From Archaeoglobus sp. (lineage in GTDB: Archaea > Halobacteriota > Archaeoglobi > Archaeoglobales > Archaeoglobaceae): a stretch of DNA of 32,590 nt. A program made the position numbers and the translations under genes. The stretch covers positions 1 to 32,590 of the forward strand of contig JACDNU010000032.1 of assembly GCA_017656505.1 (NCBI GenBank), given 5' to 3'. Shown here one piece after another: positions 22,434 through 32,554 of the stretch; position 1 is the first letter of the stretch; each line of letters starts with the position of its first letter. Under the pieces are notes generated by a model. That model did no database searches. It saw only the letters and a program-made list of their open reading frames with translations, and had not been told where the DNA came from.

Positions 22434-23708
22434 CTAGCTTTCTTCAGCAACCGGATAAGTCTCCTTCGTGATGAAAGAGCAAACCAATGAAATCATGGCA
22501 GCGATGAAACAGAACTTGAAGGCTATCGCATAGGCTTCGACAGGATAAACTCCTCCTACTTTGCCAACCAAATCCATCAGATATCCCATCACAGTCTGGA
22601 AGACCGCTCCTCCTATGAAGGGGAATATGTTGACCATGCTCGTCGCTATTCCGGTTATCGCAAGGGGAAAGAGTTCCTTCGTTGAGGTGAAGGTTATGAT
22701 CAGCACTCCGCCGGAGAAGCCGATGATGAAGGAAAGCAGATAAAGCATGGGAATGCTTAATCCAGCTGTGATAAATGCAATCGGAATCCATGTGAGGAAG
22801 TAAATGATCGTGAAGATCACCAGCGTCTTCTTTCTGGATTTCAAAATTTTGTCGGAGAGAAAACCTATTATCGGGCTGCCCACCATCATCCCTATGCCAA
22901 CCATCATCAGTATCGCACCGGCTTCAGCCTTATTCAATCCGTAGACTTCCATGAGATACGGTCCACCCCATAAACCTTGGTATCCCATTATACCGCCATA
23001 CTCGAAAAAGAACCATATGCCAAGGGGCCAGAAGTATTTGTTTTTCAGAACGCTCTTTATTCCCTCCTTAATTTTTACCTCGGCCTTTCCTGCTTTAACC
23101 ACCGGCTTCAGCCCTACAGAAGCTGGAGAATCCCTGACTATGACCCAGCAAAGGATTGCAAGAATCAAGGTTACGATTCCTATCACCAAAAACGAGTTCC
23201 TCCAACCGAAAAAGATCACCATCATCGCAAGCGGATAGGCTGAGGAGATAGCCCCGAAGTTTCCTACCGCAAGCAGCACCCCTGTCAGACTTGCAAACTC
23301 GTGCTCCCTGAACCACTGGGAGAGGATTTTAAGCGTTGGAATGTAAACGCCTGAGACTCCTATGCCCATAAGCAGTCTCGCGACCAAGGCCATCTGGAAA
23401 TTCGCTGCCAGGCCGAAAAGCGTGGCCCCTACAAAAGCTATGAAGGTGAAGAAGGTTGCCGTCTTCCTCGTGCCGAGTGTGTCGGAGAGTGTTCCGACGG
23501 GTATCTGCATGACTGCATATGGGTAGAAGTACAGAGAGGACATGAGTCCTATCGCAACAGCCGAAACAGCAAACTCAGCCATCAACTCTTTTGCTATTAC
23601 AGCTGAAGAGGTGCGATGGAAGTAAACGAAGAAATATATAGCCGCGAGAATTCCGAAAATAATCCAGCGATGGCTATACGTATACTTCACGATCTCACCT
23701 TTGGACAA
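22434..23708 (-). CDS. Major facilitator superfamily transporter
   Basis: Twelve-helix membrane transporter, 424 residues. Motif A between helices 2 and 3 is GTLSDTLGTRKTA; the repeat between helices 8 and 9 is GFLSDKILKSRKK. The Arg in helix 1 (FVYFHRTSSAVI) and the GWRNSFLVIG stretch resemble the organophosphate/anion (GlpT/NarK-like, OPA/ACS) part of the superfamily, which carries sugar phosphates, organic acids or anions. The substrate cannot be told from sequence. The start ATG 23708 is preceded by GGTGAGATC. The 219-bp intergenic stretch with repeated GAAATT motifs lies between it and the divergent purA. Confidence 0.85.
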   Translation of the reverse strand: MSKGEIVKYTYSHRWIIFGILAAIYFFVYFHRTSSAVIAKELMAEFAVSAVAIGLMSSLYFYPYAVMQIPVGTLSDTLGTRKTATFFTFIAFVGATLFGLAANFQMALVARLLMGIGVSGVYIPTLKILSQWFREHEFASLTGVLLAVGNFGAISSAYPLAMMVIFFGWRNSFLVIGIVTLILAILCWVIVRDSPASVGLKPVVKAGKAEVKIKEGIKSVLKNKYFWPLGIWFFFEYGGIMGYQGLWGGPYLMEVYGLNKAEAGAILMMVGIGMMVGSPIIGFLSDKILKSRKKTLVIFTIIYFLTWIPIAFITAGLSIPMLYLLSFIIGFSGGVLIITFTSTKELFPLAITGIATSMVNIFPFIGGAVFQTVMGYLMDLVGKVGGVYPVEAYAIAFKFCFIAAMISLVCSFITKETYPVAEES

Positions 23709-23790
23709 TTACACCAATCGATTAATACGCTCACTTAACATTGCTCATGATAAATTGATATAGAAATAGATAAATTTTATTGCTATTCTG

Positions 23791-23874
23791 GAAATTTTGG
23801 GAGATTGAAAGTCCGAAATTAGAAATTGGAAATTGAAAAACTTGTGAAAATTTAGTAGAAACTTGATGGAAATT
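23791..23874. repeat. A+T-rich region with five GAAATT motifs in the MFS-purA divergent gap
   Basis: GAAATT occurs at 23791, 23815, 23822, 23829 and 23869 within 84 bp, three of them 7 bp apart. This could be regulator sites or simple-sequence drift. No ORF lies in the 219-bp gap. A weak TATA-like CTTTAACT is found about 26 nt before purA. Confidence 0.35.
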
Positions 23875-23876
23875 GA

Positions 23877-25220
<1,344 letters not shown>

Positions 25221-25349
25221 TAGGTTGAATCCAATTGATGGCAAGTTGACTAAAATTGACGGGTGATGGGATCAGCTACCATACTAAGAAGTAAAAAGCT
25301 TACAAGTTAAAGCAGAAACATTCGGTTAAAAATATTCTTAAGCAGAAAA

Positions 25350-26642
25350 CTAGCAAATAACACCCCTCAAATAATTAAAAGTGTAGTCTACTATCTTTAC
25401 CTCGTAAAATTCACCAAGCCTTGCCTCATCCAGAATAACAGGCCTGTACGAATCGGTTCTGGAGAGGTAACCTTTCTTACCGGCTTTCGTAACGAGAACG
25501 CGGTAACGCTTTCCGAGATGTTTTGAGTTGTTCTTTTCTCCCATCTTTTTTGCAAGCTCGGTGAGCTTTCTGCTCCTCTCCTTCTTTATCCAGTCAGGCA
25601 TGTCCTTGAGCTTTGCTGCAGGAGTTCCTTTGCGAGCTGAAAAACGGGTTATATTGACGATGTCAGGCTTTATTTTTTCGATCAGCTCATAGCTTTTCAA
25701 AAATGAATCCTCGTCCTCGCCGGGAAAGCCGACTATTATATCCGTTGAGAAAACCAGATCGGAAAATTCCCTTCTGAATCTTTTAACAACCTCCAAAAAT
25801 TCTTCAACCGTGTATTCTCGCATCATTTTTTCCAGAATTTCATTATCTCCACTCTGCACGGGCAGATGAAGGAACTTGTAAATTTTCTCACTTTTGAAAG
25901 CCTCAACAAGCTCGTCAAGGATTTTCAAAGCGTTATTCGGATTCATCATCCCCACTCTAACTCTAAACTCCCCCTCTACTTCCGAAATCTTATCGAGCAA
26001 CTCCGCTAGATTTCTTCCGTTGTCGAGTCCGTAGGCTGCGGTATCCTGCGATGTAAGCTGGATCTCCTTGAATCCATCTTCAACAGCTTCTTTTACCTCT
26101 TCAACTATGTTTTCCAGCTTGAAGCTGAAAAGCCTGCCCCTGGCAAATCTTGTGGCACAGTAAGAGCATTTTCCAACGCAACCCTCTGATATCGATACGA
26201 TCGCTATGCTGTTTTCCCTTAGCCTCTCTTTAAAACACCTCAACTCTGACTTATCTAGCTTGTTTCTCTTCCTTACATCGGCCTTTTCCCCAGCCATGAT
26301 CGCTTTAACGATCTCCGGAAGAGCGTTGAGGTTGTCTGGAGTAAGAACTCCATCCGAGATTCCATCAACACTCGGACTTATCCTTGGAAGGCATCCCGCT
26401 AAGATGACTCTCTTGCCCAATTTCTTGATCTCCTGCAGCCTCCTCAAAACCTTTCTTTCGGTATGCTCTATGACTCCGCATGAGTTTATTATCGCGATAT
26501 CGCAGCTCTCGAAGTCTGATAGTGCAAAATACCTTTTAGCGAGACCGCGAATTATATCTGAATCCGCCTGGTTGCTCGTGCAGCCGTAGGTTTCGATGTA
26601 AATTTTTGGTTTTGTTTCTGAACTTGTCCCCGAATTACCCAT
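25350..26642 (-). CDS. tRNA t6A37 methylthiotransferase (e-MtaB/CDKAL1 type)
   Basis: Radical SAM enzyme that converts t6A37 in tRNAs reading ANN codons to ms2t6A. The 430-residue product has the N-terminal UPF0004 domain with three cluster cysteines (C21 in YGCTSNQADSD, C55 in NSCGVIE, C84 in AGCLPR), the radical SAM motif EGCVGKCSYCATR (C155, C159, C162), and a C-terminal TRAM domain (YRVLVTKAGKKGYLSRTDSY). The order and the short spacing fit the archaeal/eukaryotic MtaB group. It is divergent from rfcL, with a 119-bp gap. ATG 26642 has no good ribosome site. Confidence 0.93.
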   Translation of the reverse strand: MGNSGTSSETKPKIYIETYGCTSNQADSDIIRGLAKRYFALSDFESCDIAIINSCGVIEHTERKVLRRLQEIKKLGKRVILAGCLPRISPSVDGISDGVLTPDNLNALPEIVKAIMAGEKADVRKRNKLDKSELRCFKERLRENSIAIVSISEGCVGKCSYCATRFARGRLFSFKLENIVEEVKEAVEDGFKEIQLTSQDTAAYGLDNGRNLAELLDKISEVEGEFRVRVGMMNPNNALKILDELVEAFKSEKIYKFLHLPVQSGDNEILEKMMREYTVEEFLEVVKRFRREFSDLVFSTDIIVGFPGEDEDSFLKSYELIEKIKPDIVNITRFSARKGTPAAKLKDMPDWIKKERSRKLTELAKKMGEKNNSKHLGKRYRVLVTKAGKKGYLSRTDSYRPVILDEARLGEFYEVKIVDYTFNYLRGVIC

Positions 26643-26731
26643 CGCCTAAGATTGGCAACTTCTGATTAAAAAGCTACTGCTCACTGAGTTTATCGTATGA
26701 AATCTTCCCGCTTTAAACCACAGCAATAAAG

Positions 26732-26740
26732 TAATATATT
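26732..26740 (+). promoter_or_regulatory. TATA box of rfcL
   Basis: TAATATATT is centred 26 nt before ATG 26762, a good archaeal promoter for a leaderless mRNA. Confidence 0.6.
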
Positions 26741-26761
26741 CTCCCGGCAAACTGAATTCGA

Positions 26762-28234
26762 ATGCTCTGGGTTGAGAAATATCGGCCAAAAAAGCTTGAA
26801 GATGTTGTAATATCGAAAAAATTACTTGATGAGATTCTGGAGTGGGCTAGAAACTGGGATTCCCATCGCAAGCCTTTATTGCTTGCTGGCCCACCCGGTA
26901 CGGGAAAAACGAGCCTTGCTTTGGCCTTGGCTAGCAGTCTCGGATGGGAGACTGTTGAACTTAACGCGAGCGATCAGCGAAGCTGGGCTGTAATCTCGAG
27001 AATCGTCGGCGAAGGAGCTTTTAACGAAACTTTAAGCTTTGATGGGGAATTTATGCGATCATCGGAAGGAAAAAGGAAGGTAATAATTCTCGATGAGGTA
27101 GATAATCTGCACAAGAAGGAGGATGCAGGAGGAGAGGGAGCTCTGCTAAAGATCATCAAAAGAAAACCCCTGCAGCCCCTTATTTTGATCGCCAACGATC
27201 CCTTCGCGTTATCGAGAGAGCTAAGGGGACTCTGCAAGGTTGTTAATTTTAGAAGAGCCGATTACCGCTCGATAGTCAAGGTTTTACAGAGAATTTGTTC
27301 GCTTGAGGGGATAAAGGCTGATAAGGATGCTTTATTGCTTATCGCCAAAAACAGCGGAGGGGACTTAAGGGCAGCGATAAACGATCTGCAGGCTGCAGCT
27401 GAAGGAAAGAAGAAGCTAACCGTTGAAGATGTCGCAACTTCAGTCAGAACCCAGCAAACGGACATATTCAAGGTCATCCAGAAAGTGTTCAAGAGCTTCG
27501 ATCCGGAGGTTTATTCGACAGCAATGCTTCTCGACCAAACGCCGGAAAACATAATCTGGTGGGTGAGCGAGAATCTTCCGCTGGAGTATGAAGGCGAGGA
27601 TTTGCTCAAAGCCTCTCTTGTGCTATCAAGGGCTGACATCTTCCTCGGAAGGGTTAAAAGGAGACAGTACTATCGGTTGTGGAAGTATGCGGCATACCTC
27701 ATGACAGTAGGTGTGCAGCAGACCAAGAAAGAGCCGAGAAAAGGTTTCACGAGGTATAAGGTTCCTTCGATGTGGCAGAGGTATGCCTATACCAAATCGA
27801 AAAGGGAGAAGTTGAAGAAGGTTCTGCTGAAAATTGGAAGGTTCTCGCATCTCTCATCCAAAAAGGCTTACGCTGAGATGTTTTATTTAGTAAGGAATTT
27901 GCTGGTTGAACTGGATATCGAGAAAGCTGCTAAGATAGCAGCGTTCTACGAATTCGATACCGATGATCTGGAGTTCATAACCGGGGATGGCAAGAAAGCG
28001 GAGAAAATTTGGAGGTACATCGAAGAAAACAAGCTGCATAGAATCGATGAAAGCTTTCTTGCGAGTTATGAGGCCTATGAGGGTTACGAGACTGGAGTTG
28101 AATCCCGGGAATCGGACGTAGAATTTGAAGCAGATGTAGAATCCAAGGAACCGGACGAAGAGAGAAAAGAGAAGAGAGGTAAGGAAAAGAGAGCAAAGAC
28201 AACGACTCTAGACTCGTTCTTCGGTTCTGCTTAG
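26762..28234 (+). CDS. rfcL: Replication factor C large subunit (clamp loader)
   Basis: AAA+ subunit that, with RfcS, loads the PCNA clamp at primer ends. The 490-residue protein begins MLWVEKYRPKKLEDVV, then Walker A GPPGTGKT (43-50), Walker B VIILDEVDN (D111, E112), an RFC-type domain III to about 330, and a charged C-terminal tail. Residues 430-475 are Glu/Lys-rich. The last 12 residues, KTTTLDSFFGSA, contain a PIP-box-like LDSFF for PCNA binding. The small subunit is not in the window. It ends 12 bp from the convergent primase-like gene. Confidence 0.95.
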   Translation: MLWVEKYRPKKLEDVVISKKLLDEILEWARNWDSHRKPLLLAGPPGTGKTSLALALASSLGWETVELNASDQRSWAVISRIVGEGAFNETLSFDGEFMRSSEGKRKVIILDEVDNLHKKEDAGGEGALLKIIKRKPLQPLILIANDPFALSRELRGLCKVVNFRRADYRSIVKVLQRICSLEGIKADKDALLLIAKNSGGDLRAAINDLQAAAEGKKKLTVEDVATSVRTQQTDIFKVIQKVFKSFDPEVYSTAMLLDQTPENIIWWVSENLPLEYEGEDLLKASLVLSRADIFLGRVKRRQYYRLWKYAAYLMTVGVQQTKKEPRKGFTRYKVPSMWQRYAYTKSKREKLKKVLLKIGRFSHLSSKKAYAEMFYLVRNLLVELDIEKAAKIAAFYEFDTDDLEFITGDGKKAEKIWRYIEENKLHRIDESFLASYEAYEGYETGVESRESDVEFEADVESKEPDEERKEKRGKEKRAKTTTLDSFFGSA

Positions 28235-28246
28235 ACAAATTCATCT

Positions 28247-29164
28247 TTACGGTCTTTCCCCTCTAAAACTCCATAGGTATTTTGAAAGGTTTTCAGCCAT
28301 TTCGACAACCTCTTCTGGAGTTAAACTCTTGAGCCACTCGATAATTCCATCGTCATAAAGCATTTTCTCACTCAAAGGAACGCTTATCCCGTCCGGCTCA
28401 TAGTTTTTCATGTGTAAACAGCCTAATGGAACTCTCGCCAGTTTTCCGCTTGGAGTTTGGGAAGGGTCGATTATGATGTAGTTATCCTTTTTCTCGTGCC
28501 CGCCCGTAACCTTAAAATCTACCATTTGCCTAATCTTTCTCACCCAGACATCAGTCCACGATTGAAATAGTACCGTTTCCGAATGAAACTGGAGCTTTTC
28601 GTAGAAATCAGCTGGTTGAGGCTTTGAAAGAAAGCAGTAAACGTGAAAGCTTGAACCCGTCCAGTAAACTGCAATCGATTTCACGATCGAGAATTCATCA
28701 TCTTCTATTTGCTTTTCTATCAGCTCAACAAGGAGCCTCGTAACTTTCAGCGATTTAAGCGGTGAAAGATTCCTTCTGTCAATATCGATGAAAATCCTTT
28801 CGATCGCTTTGCCTTCCCCCTCTCCATTCGTAGCGTAGTAGAACTCCGAGTACTTCCGGGGAACGAAATATCTCCAGAGTTTAATTTGTCTTTCGTTCAG
28901 CTGATCTTTTACCTCGTTGAGGTGGTGACCTGCCCTAAGCTTGAGAAATTCTTCGTCAATCTGTCTGAAATCTTCAATCCATAATTCTCCAAGCTTTCCA
29001 GCTCGATTTAGGAAGTAAGGGATCTTTGCTTTAGGTACCCAGGTTTTGGATGCTATTTCCTTTCCTTTTAAGAATTCCTCAAGATATGGGGCTATTTTGC
29101 TGTATAATCCTAAAACATCGAGTTCGCCAAATGGTTTTAGAATCTCTGTTTTTTTGCTACTCAT
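28247..29164 (-). CDS. Archaeo-eukaryotic primase superfamily protein, PriS-like
   Basis: 305 residues. The three AEP catalytic motifs are all present: hhhDhD as IFIDIDRR (D127, D129), S-x-H as GSSFHVY (S172, H174), and hD as YIIIDPS (D233), followed by ARVPLGCLH (R244, H251), the counterpart of the PriS RLPGSLH region. The usual zinc knuckle of replicative PriS is missing; only Cys177 and Cys249 occur. It is also shorter than most PriS (about 330-400). The first 100 residues are helical and unfamiliar. Hence it may be a second primase-polymerase for repair or lesion bypass rather than the replicative primase, though a divergent PriS is possible. It lies 12 bp from rfcL, convergent. No helicase or ligase fusion is present. 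Confidence 0.7.
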   Translation of the reverse strand: MSSKKTEILKPFGELDVLGLYSKIAPYLEEFLKGKEIASKTWVPKAKIPYFLNRAGKLGELWIEDFRQIDEEFLKLRAGHHLNEVKDQLNERQIKLWRYFVPRKYSEFYYATNGEGEGKAIERIFIDIDRRNLSPLKSLKVTRLLVELIEKQIEDDEFSIVKSIAVYWTGSSFHVYCFLSKPQPADFYEKLQFHSETVLFQSWTDVWVRKIRQMVDFKVTGGHEKKDNYIIIDPSQTPSGKLARVPLGCLHMKNYEPDGISVPLSEKMLYDDGIIEWLKSLTPEEVVEMAENLSKYLWSFRGERP

Positions 29165-29273
29165 TGCATCTAGTTTAGTTTAAATAACACTTAAATTTTG
29201 ACCCACATCTAGTTGATGATTTCGTGTTCAACCCCATTTTAGGACTTGGTCCTCTCAAATTGTTGCCTAAAGT

Positions 29274-29282
29274 TTTTTATTA
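29274..29282 (+). promoter_or_regulatory. TATA box of the MaoC-like gene
   Basis: TTTTTATTA centred about 23 nt before ATG 29301, so the mRNA is probably leaderless. Confidence 0.5.
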
Positions 29283-29300
29283 TTCCAGAATACTTGTTTT

Positions 29301-29765
29301 ATGCCTAGAGAACCCATATATTTCGAGTCGATTAAAGTAGGAGAGGAGATCGAGTCGATTCCAAGAACGATAGTTGAATCGGATATCTGGCTTTTTGCCT
29401 ATCTTACCGCCGATTTCTTTCCACTCCATACAGACGTTGAATTTGCCAAAAAAACACCCTTTGGGCAAAGAATAGCTCAAGGAATGCTCGTGCTATCCAT
29501 AGCCCTTGGAATGGTGGATCAGGTTATTCTCTCCAAATACGATGTGAGCTCAGTGGTGGCTTTTTATGGACTCAGGGATGTAAGATTTTTGCAACCGGTT
29601 TTTATAGGAGACACGGTGAAAGCTGTGGCAAAAGTTGTGGATAAAAAAGAGAAAGGTAGAGATCTAGGGATCGTTACATACCAGCTGGAAGTAAGAAATC
29701 AAAAGGATGAGGTTGTTTTAACCGCTGAATACTCTGCACTCATTCGGAGAGCTCCCCCAGAATAA
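29301..29765 (+). CDS. MaoC-like (R)-specific enoyl-CoA hydratase
   Basis: 154-residue single hot-dog domain that adds water to enoyl-CoA or a related acyl thioester. The hydratase-2 motif is present: catalytic Asp38 and His43 in TADFFPLHTD, followed by FGQRIAQGML. The product then runs LRDVRFLQPVFIGDTVKAVA and EYSALIRR, typical of the fold. It is convergent with the acyl-CoA synthetase gene, overlapping it by 26 bp. The two suggest acyl-CoA or organic-acid metabolism; the natural substrate is not determined by the sequence. Confidence 0.88.
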   Translation: MPREPIYFESIKVGEEIESIPRTIVESDIWLFAYLTADFFPLHTDVEFAKKTPFGQRIAQGMLVLSIALGMVDQVILSKYDVSSVVAFYGLRDVRFLQPVFIGDTVKAVAKVVDKKEKGRDLGIVTYQLEVRNQKDEVVLTAEYSALIRRAPPE

Positions 29766-31314
29766 TCTCTTTCAATTTTATCCTATCTGCTTTTCCGAGT
29801 CTTGTTAGGGGGATTGATTCTCTAATCAGTATTTTCTTCGGAATCTTGAAGTCTGCGAGCTCTTTTTTGCAAGCCTCAATGATTTCCTCTTCAGCCACGC
29901 TCTCCCCAGGCTTTGGAACGATTACCAGCCAGACAACCTCCCCGTAGATCTCGTGAGGGATGCCAAAAGCTGCAGCAATTGCAACCTTGGGGTTTTTCAT
30001 CGCAACCTCCTCAACCTCTGAAGGCAAGACTGTATAGCTGCCAACCCTTATTACTTCTTTTTTCCTTCCTACGATGTACAGTTCGTTTCCCTTCATGTAT
30101 CCAAGATCACCGCTTATCCAGAATCCATCCAAAAATCCTTTTTCCGTTTCTTCAGGCTGGTTAAAATATCCCTTACTAACCATTGGCCCTTTGACAAGTA
30201 CCTCTCCAACCTCCCCCTCTTCCACTTCTTCACCCTTCTCGTTTACTATCTTTATTTCAACTCCCTCGAACGGCACCCCTACGTAACCCTCTACAAACTT
30301 TTCCGCTGGATCGTCAGGCAAAGAAAAGGTTGCAAACCCAGCAGTTTCAGTGGAACCATAGCCTACGCCAATTTTTTCACACCACGATGCCATACGCTTT
30401 AGAAGTTCAGGATTGAGTTTCTCTCCTGCTGTAACAAGCAGCTCAACTGGTGGTAGGGTTAAATTGGAGCCTGCCGCGATTGAGAAGATCAACGCAAACA
30501 TGGTTGACACTCCACCGAAAAATGGTATCCTTTCTTCTGAAAGCTCTTTTAGGACTATATCTGGTCTCCAGTGATCAATTAAGACCATTTTAGAACCATT
30601 AATCAATCCAACGGAAAAAAGCTCTGTTGTCCCACCGACATGACTTGGAGGTAGATGGACGAGAGACCTCATTCTTTCTTCCCTTCCTAAATAACTCAAA
30701 ATGCTCTTCAGCTCGCCGATCGCCATCGATATGACGTTTTTGTGAGATAGCAGCGTGGCTTTTGGCACTCCCGTTGTACCACCTGTAAAGATTATCAGAA
30801 TGTCCTCATCCGGTGATTGGGTGGTGGTAGTAGAATTAGAATCCCTCAAAGGTTCCCCCTCAAGAAGGTCTTTAAAGTAAGGTTCTGAGTTTAGGAAAAA
30901 GACCTCTGGATTACCGATTTCTGATTTAATCTCAGCCAAGGTGGATTTTATGTCATTTTCTTGAAAGCTATCGAGTGCTATTACCACTTTAGGCCTTGCA
31001 TGGCCAAGAAATCCCCTGAGTTCGGCAGCTCTATACCTCACATCCATTGGCACACAAATTGCTCCCACCTTGGAGCATGCTACGAATGTGTAGGCATATT
31101 CCGGGCTCATTGGGAGTATGGTTGCAACTCTATCTCCTTTCTTTACTCCTACTTTGACAAGGGATGCGGCTAATCTATCAGCAAAATCCTTGAACTTTCC
31201 GTAGCTGATCTCCTCGCCCCTGAATTTTAAAGCTGGGTAGTTTCTATCGACTTCTGCCCAATAGTCAAGATACTGCCACAAAAAATCGAATTCTTTTATT
31301 ATGCTCTCCTTCAT
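29740..31314 (-). CDS. AMP-forming acyl-CoA synthetase (ANL superfamily)
   Basis: Activates a carboxylic acid via an acyl-AMP to acyl-CoA. 524 residues. The ANL motifs are in order: A3 IIFTGGTTGVPKATLLSHKN, A4-like LPPSHVGGTTELFSVG, A5 GYGSTETAG, A7 WISGDLGYMKGNELYIVGR, A8 RKKEVIRVGSYTVLPSEVEE, and the A10 lysine near residue 508 (RLGKADRIK). The N-terminus (EFDFLWQYLDYWAEVDRNYP) and overall length fit medium/long-chain or aromatic acid CoA ligases. The ending overlaps the maoC-like gene by 26 bp. Substrate choice cannot be read reliably from these motifs. ATG 31314 has only a weak upstream site; an A+T-rich stretch with TTAATTA sits about 25-35 nt upstream. Confidence 0.9.
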   Translation of the reverse strand: MKESIIKEFDFLWQYLDYWAEVDRNYPALKFRGEEISYGKFKDFADRLAASLVKVGVKKGDRVATILPMSPEYAYTFVACSKVGAICVPMDVRYRAAELRGFLGHARPKVVIALDSFQENDIKSTLAEIKSEIGNPEVFFLNSEPYFKDLLEGEPLRDSNSTTTTQSPDEDILIIFTGGTTGVPKATLLSHKNVISMAIGELKSILSYLGREERMRSLVHLPPSHVGGTTELFSVGLINGSKMVLIDHWRPDIVLKELSEERIPFFGGVSTMFALIFSIAAGSNLTLPPVELLVTAGEKLNPELLKRMASWCEKIGVGYGSTETAGFATFSLPDDPAEKFVEGYVGVPFEGVEIKIVNEKGEEVEEGEVGEVLVKGPMVSKGYFNQPEETEKGFLDGFWISGDLGYMKGNELYIVGRKKEVIRVGSYTVLPSEVEEVAMKNPKVAIAAAFGIPHEIYGEVVWLVIVPKPGESVAEEEIIEACKKELADFKIPKKILIRESIPLTRLGKADRIKLKEIILGELSE

Positions 31315-31470
31315 GTTTCGATTTCAATTTTGTAATAATTAAATTTTATGATTTACATTCTCTTACTTGTTCAATATCTCGCTTAGTCCGTTAGTAATTA
31401 ATCTAAAAAGAGTTCAGACGTATGAGGGTTAGAAGGCCATTCTCAAAGGGTTACCTTAAAGTGTGAGGTA

Positions 31471-31965
31471 TCATCGGTGGTGTTTTACTCTTTCTCTGAT
31501 TTTGAGATGGGAAATGAAAAAGAGTATCCCAGAAATAATCAAGAGATGGGGAGTGTAACCAAGGTTAAAATAGGGTAGAAGTTTTTTAGGATTTGGATGA
31601 TCCCAAATGACTCCATATTTATCAAACATCAGAAAATTATAAATCATTTTGTAATAAAGTATATAAACTACTCCTAGAGCAATTAAGGAAAATGAGGCTA
31701 ATAAAGTTATTTTTCTTAATTTAAAACTCAGCGGAATTGTAACGAAACAAAGAATTAGTAGTAGATCCTTTAGATTTTCAAGGATTGATAATTTACTGAA
31801 GTATAATTGATTTTGTTCAGTAATATCAACTATTATTGCAAAATACTCTTTCAGTTTCCAGATATCAAAAACAGATATTTGATCGGTTCCGATGTAAAAC
31901 AAAGGAGAGAGCAGAGCTAAAATAAAAATTACTGTTCTTGTCACTTTGAAATAAATCTCGTCCAT
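31471..31965 (-). CDS. Small polytopic membrane protein of unknown function
   Basis: 164 residues with four hydrophobic segments: about 8-28, 64-82, 86-106 and 141-158. The loops between are Lys-rich; the longest, after segment 1, contains DISVFDIWKLKEYF-like text and is likely outside. No family is recognised and no signal peptidase site is seen. A GGTGGG site precedes ATG 31965. Its codons favour ATA, TTA and AAA more than the genes to the left, and the DNA is A+T rich, so it may be of foreign origin. GGTGGTG-type sequence lies at both ends of the gene (31475-31483 and 31967-31973, opposite orientation), which may be chance. Confidence 0.55.
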   Translation of the reverse strand: MDEIYFKVTRTVIFILALLSPLFYIGTDQISVFDIWKLKEYFAIIVDITEQNQLYFSKLSILENLKDLLLILCFVTIPLSFKLRKITLLASFSLIALGVVYILYYKMIYNFLMFDKYGVIWDHPNPKKLLPYFNLGYTPHLLIISGILFFISHLKIRERVKHHR

Positions 31966-32070
31966 CCCACCACCGCTTTTATCTTGTTAGGAGATCGTGT
32001 TAACGAGTAGTTAATTAGCTTAACTGATTATCTATCTATAAGGTTATTTTCACTTCACTCTTCAACTCTT

Positions 32071-32541
32071 ATGTATTTCGATTTCAACCTACTCACTATG
32101 AGTTGGATCAAGTTAAAAAATAGAATTTGACGGCAGGAACGAAATCATAGAGCCGACTACACTGCATTTAAATAGGAAATCGCTCATAAAAAACTCAGTG
32201 ATACAACAATTCTGAGAGGGAAAGGAATAACAAGGGAAATGTTGAAGAAGGACTTCATGGCTCTGACTGATGGAGGTAATCTAGATACTACTTCTAAATG
32301 GTTACTTAGGTGGGCAATTACCATGAAATGGCCTAAGATTGAAGATAGAAAATGGATTACAAAATCGAAAACAAGATGATGATCACAAAAAGTTTACCCA
32401 ATAATAAGGTTTGGTGAAGAAAATTATAGGAAAGGTTGCTCAAGTTTACCGGGCCAAAAATATGGCAGAGATGCTTTTTTTAAAATGGATGAGGAGCTTA
32501 AGAAACTTAAGCATAAGGTAGAGATAAAAGATTACTTATAG
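32071..32541 (+). pseudogene. Broken gene of unknown family, with frameshifts and two adjacent stops
   Basis: Coding-like fragments follow each other in changing frames. MYFDFNLLTMSWIKLKNR ends at TGA 32128. FDGRNEIIEPTTLHLNRKS starts at 32126 in another frame and ends at TGA 32213. From about 32212, a third frame reads LRGKGITREMLKKDFMALTD, then NLDTTSKWLLRWAITMKWPK, up to two adjacent TGA codons (32377-32382). The same frame then continues, VYPIIRFGEENYRKGCSSLP, to TAG 32541. Amino-acid composition is that of a real soluble protein throughout. The family is not recognised; mobile-element or restriction-type ancestry is a guess. It sits in the A+T-rich right end of the window, so it is likely an inactivated acquired gene. 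Confidence 0.45.
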
Positions 32542-32554
32542 GGCCCTTACCAAA

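Noticed and set aside
29241-29253. Small hairpin AGGAC-TTG-GTCCT in the gap before the MaoC-like gene
   Set aside because: A 5-bp stem without a T run, lying upstream of two divergent genes; it is easily expected by chance.
32377-32382. TGA-TGA as recoded (selenocysteine) codons
   Set aside because: Two in a row, together with frameshifts in the same gene and no visible SECIS-like stem, mean decay, not recoding.
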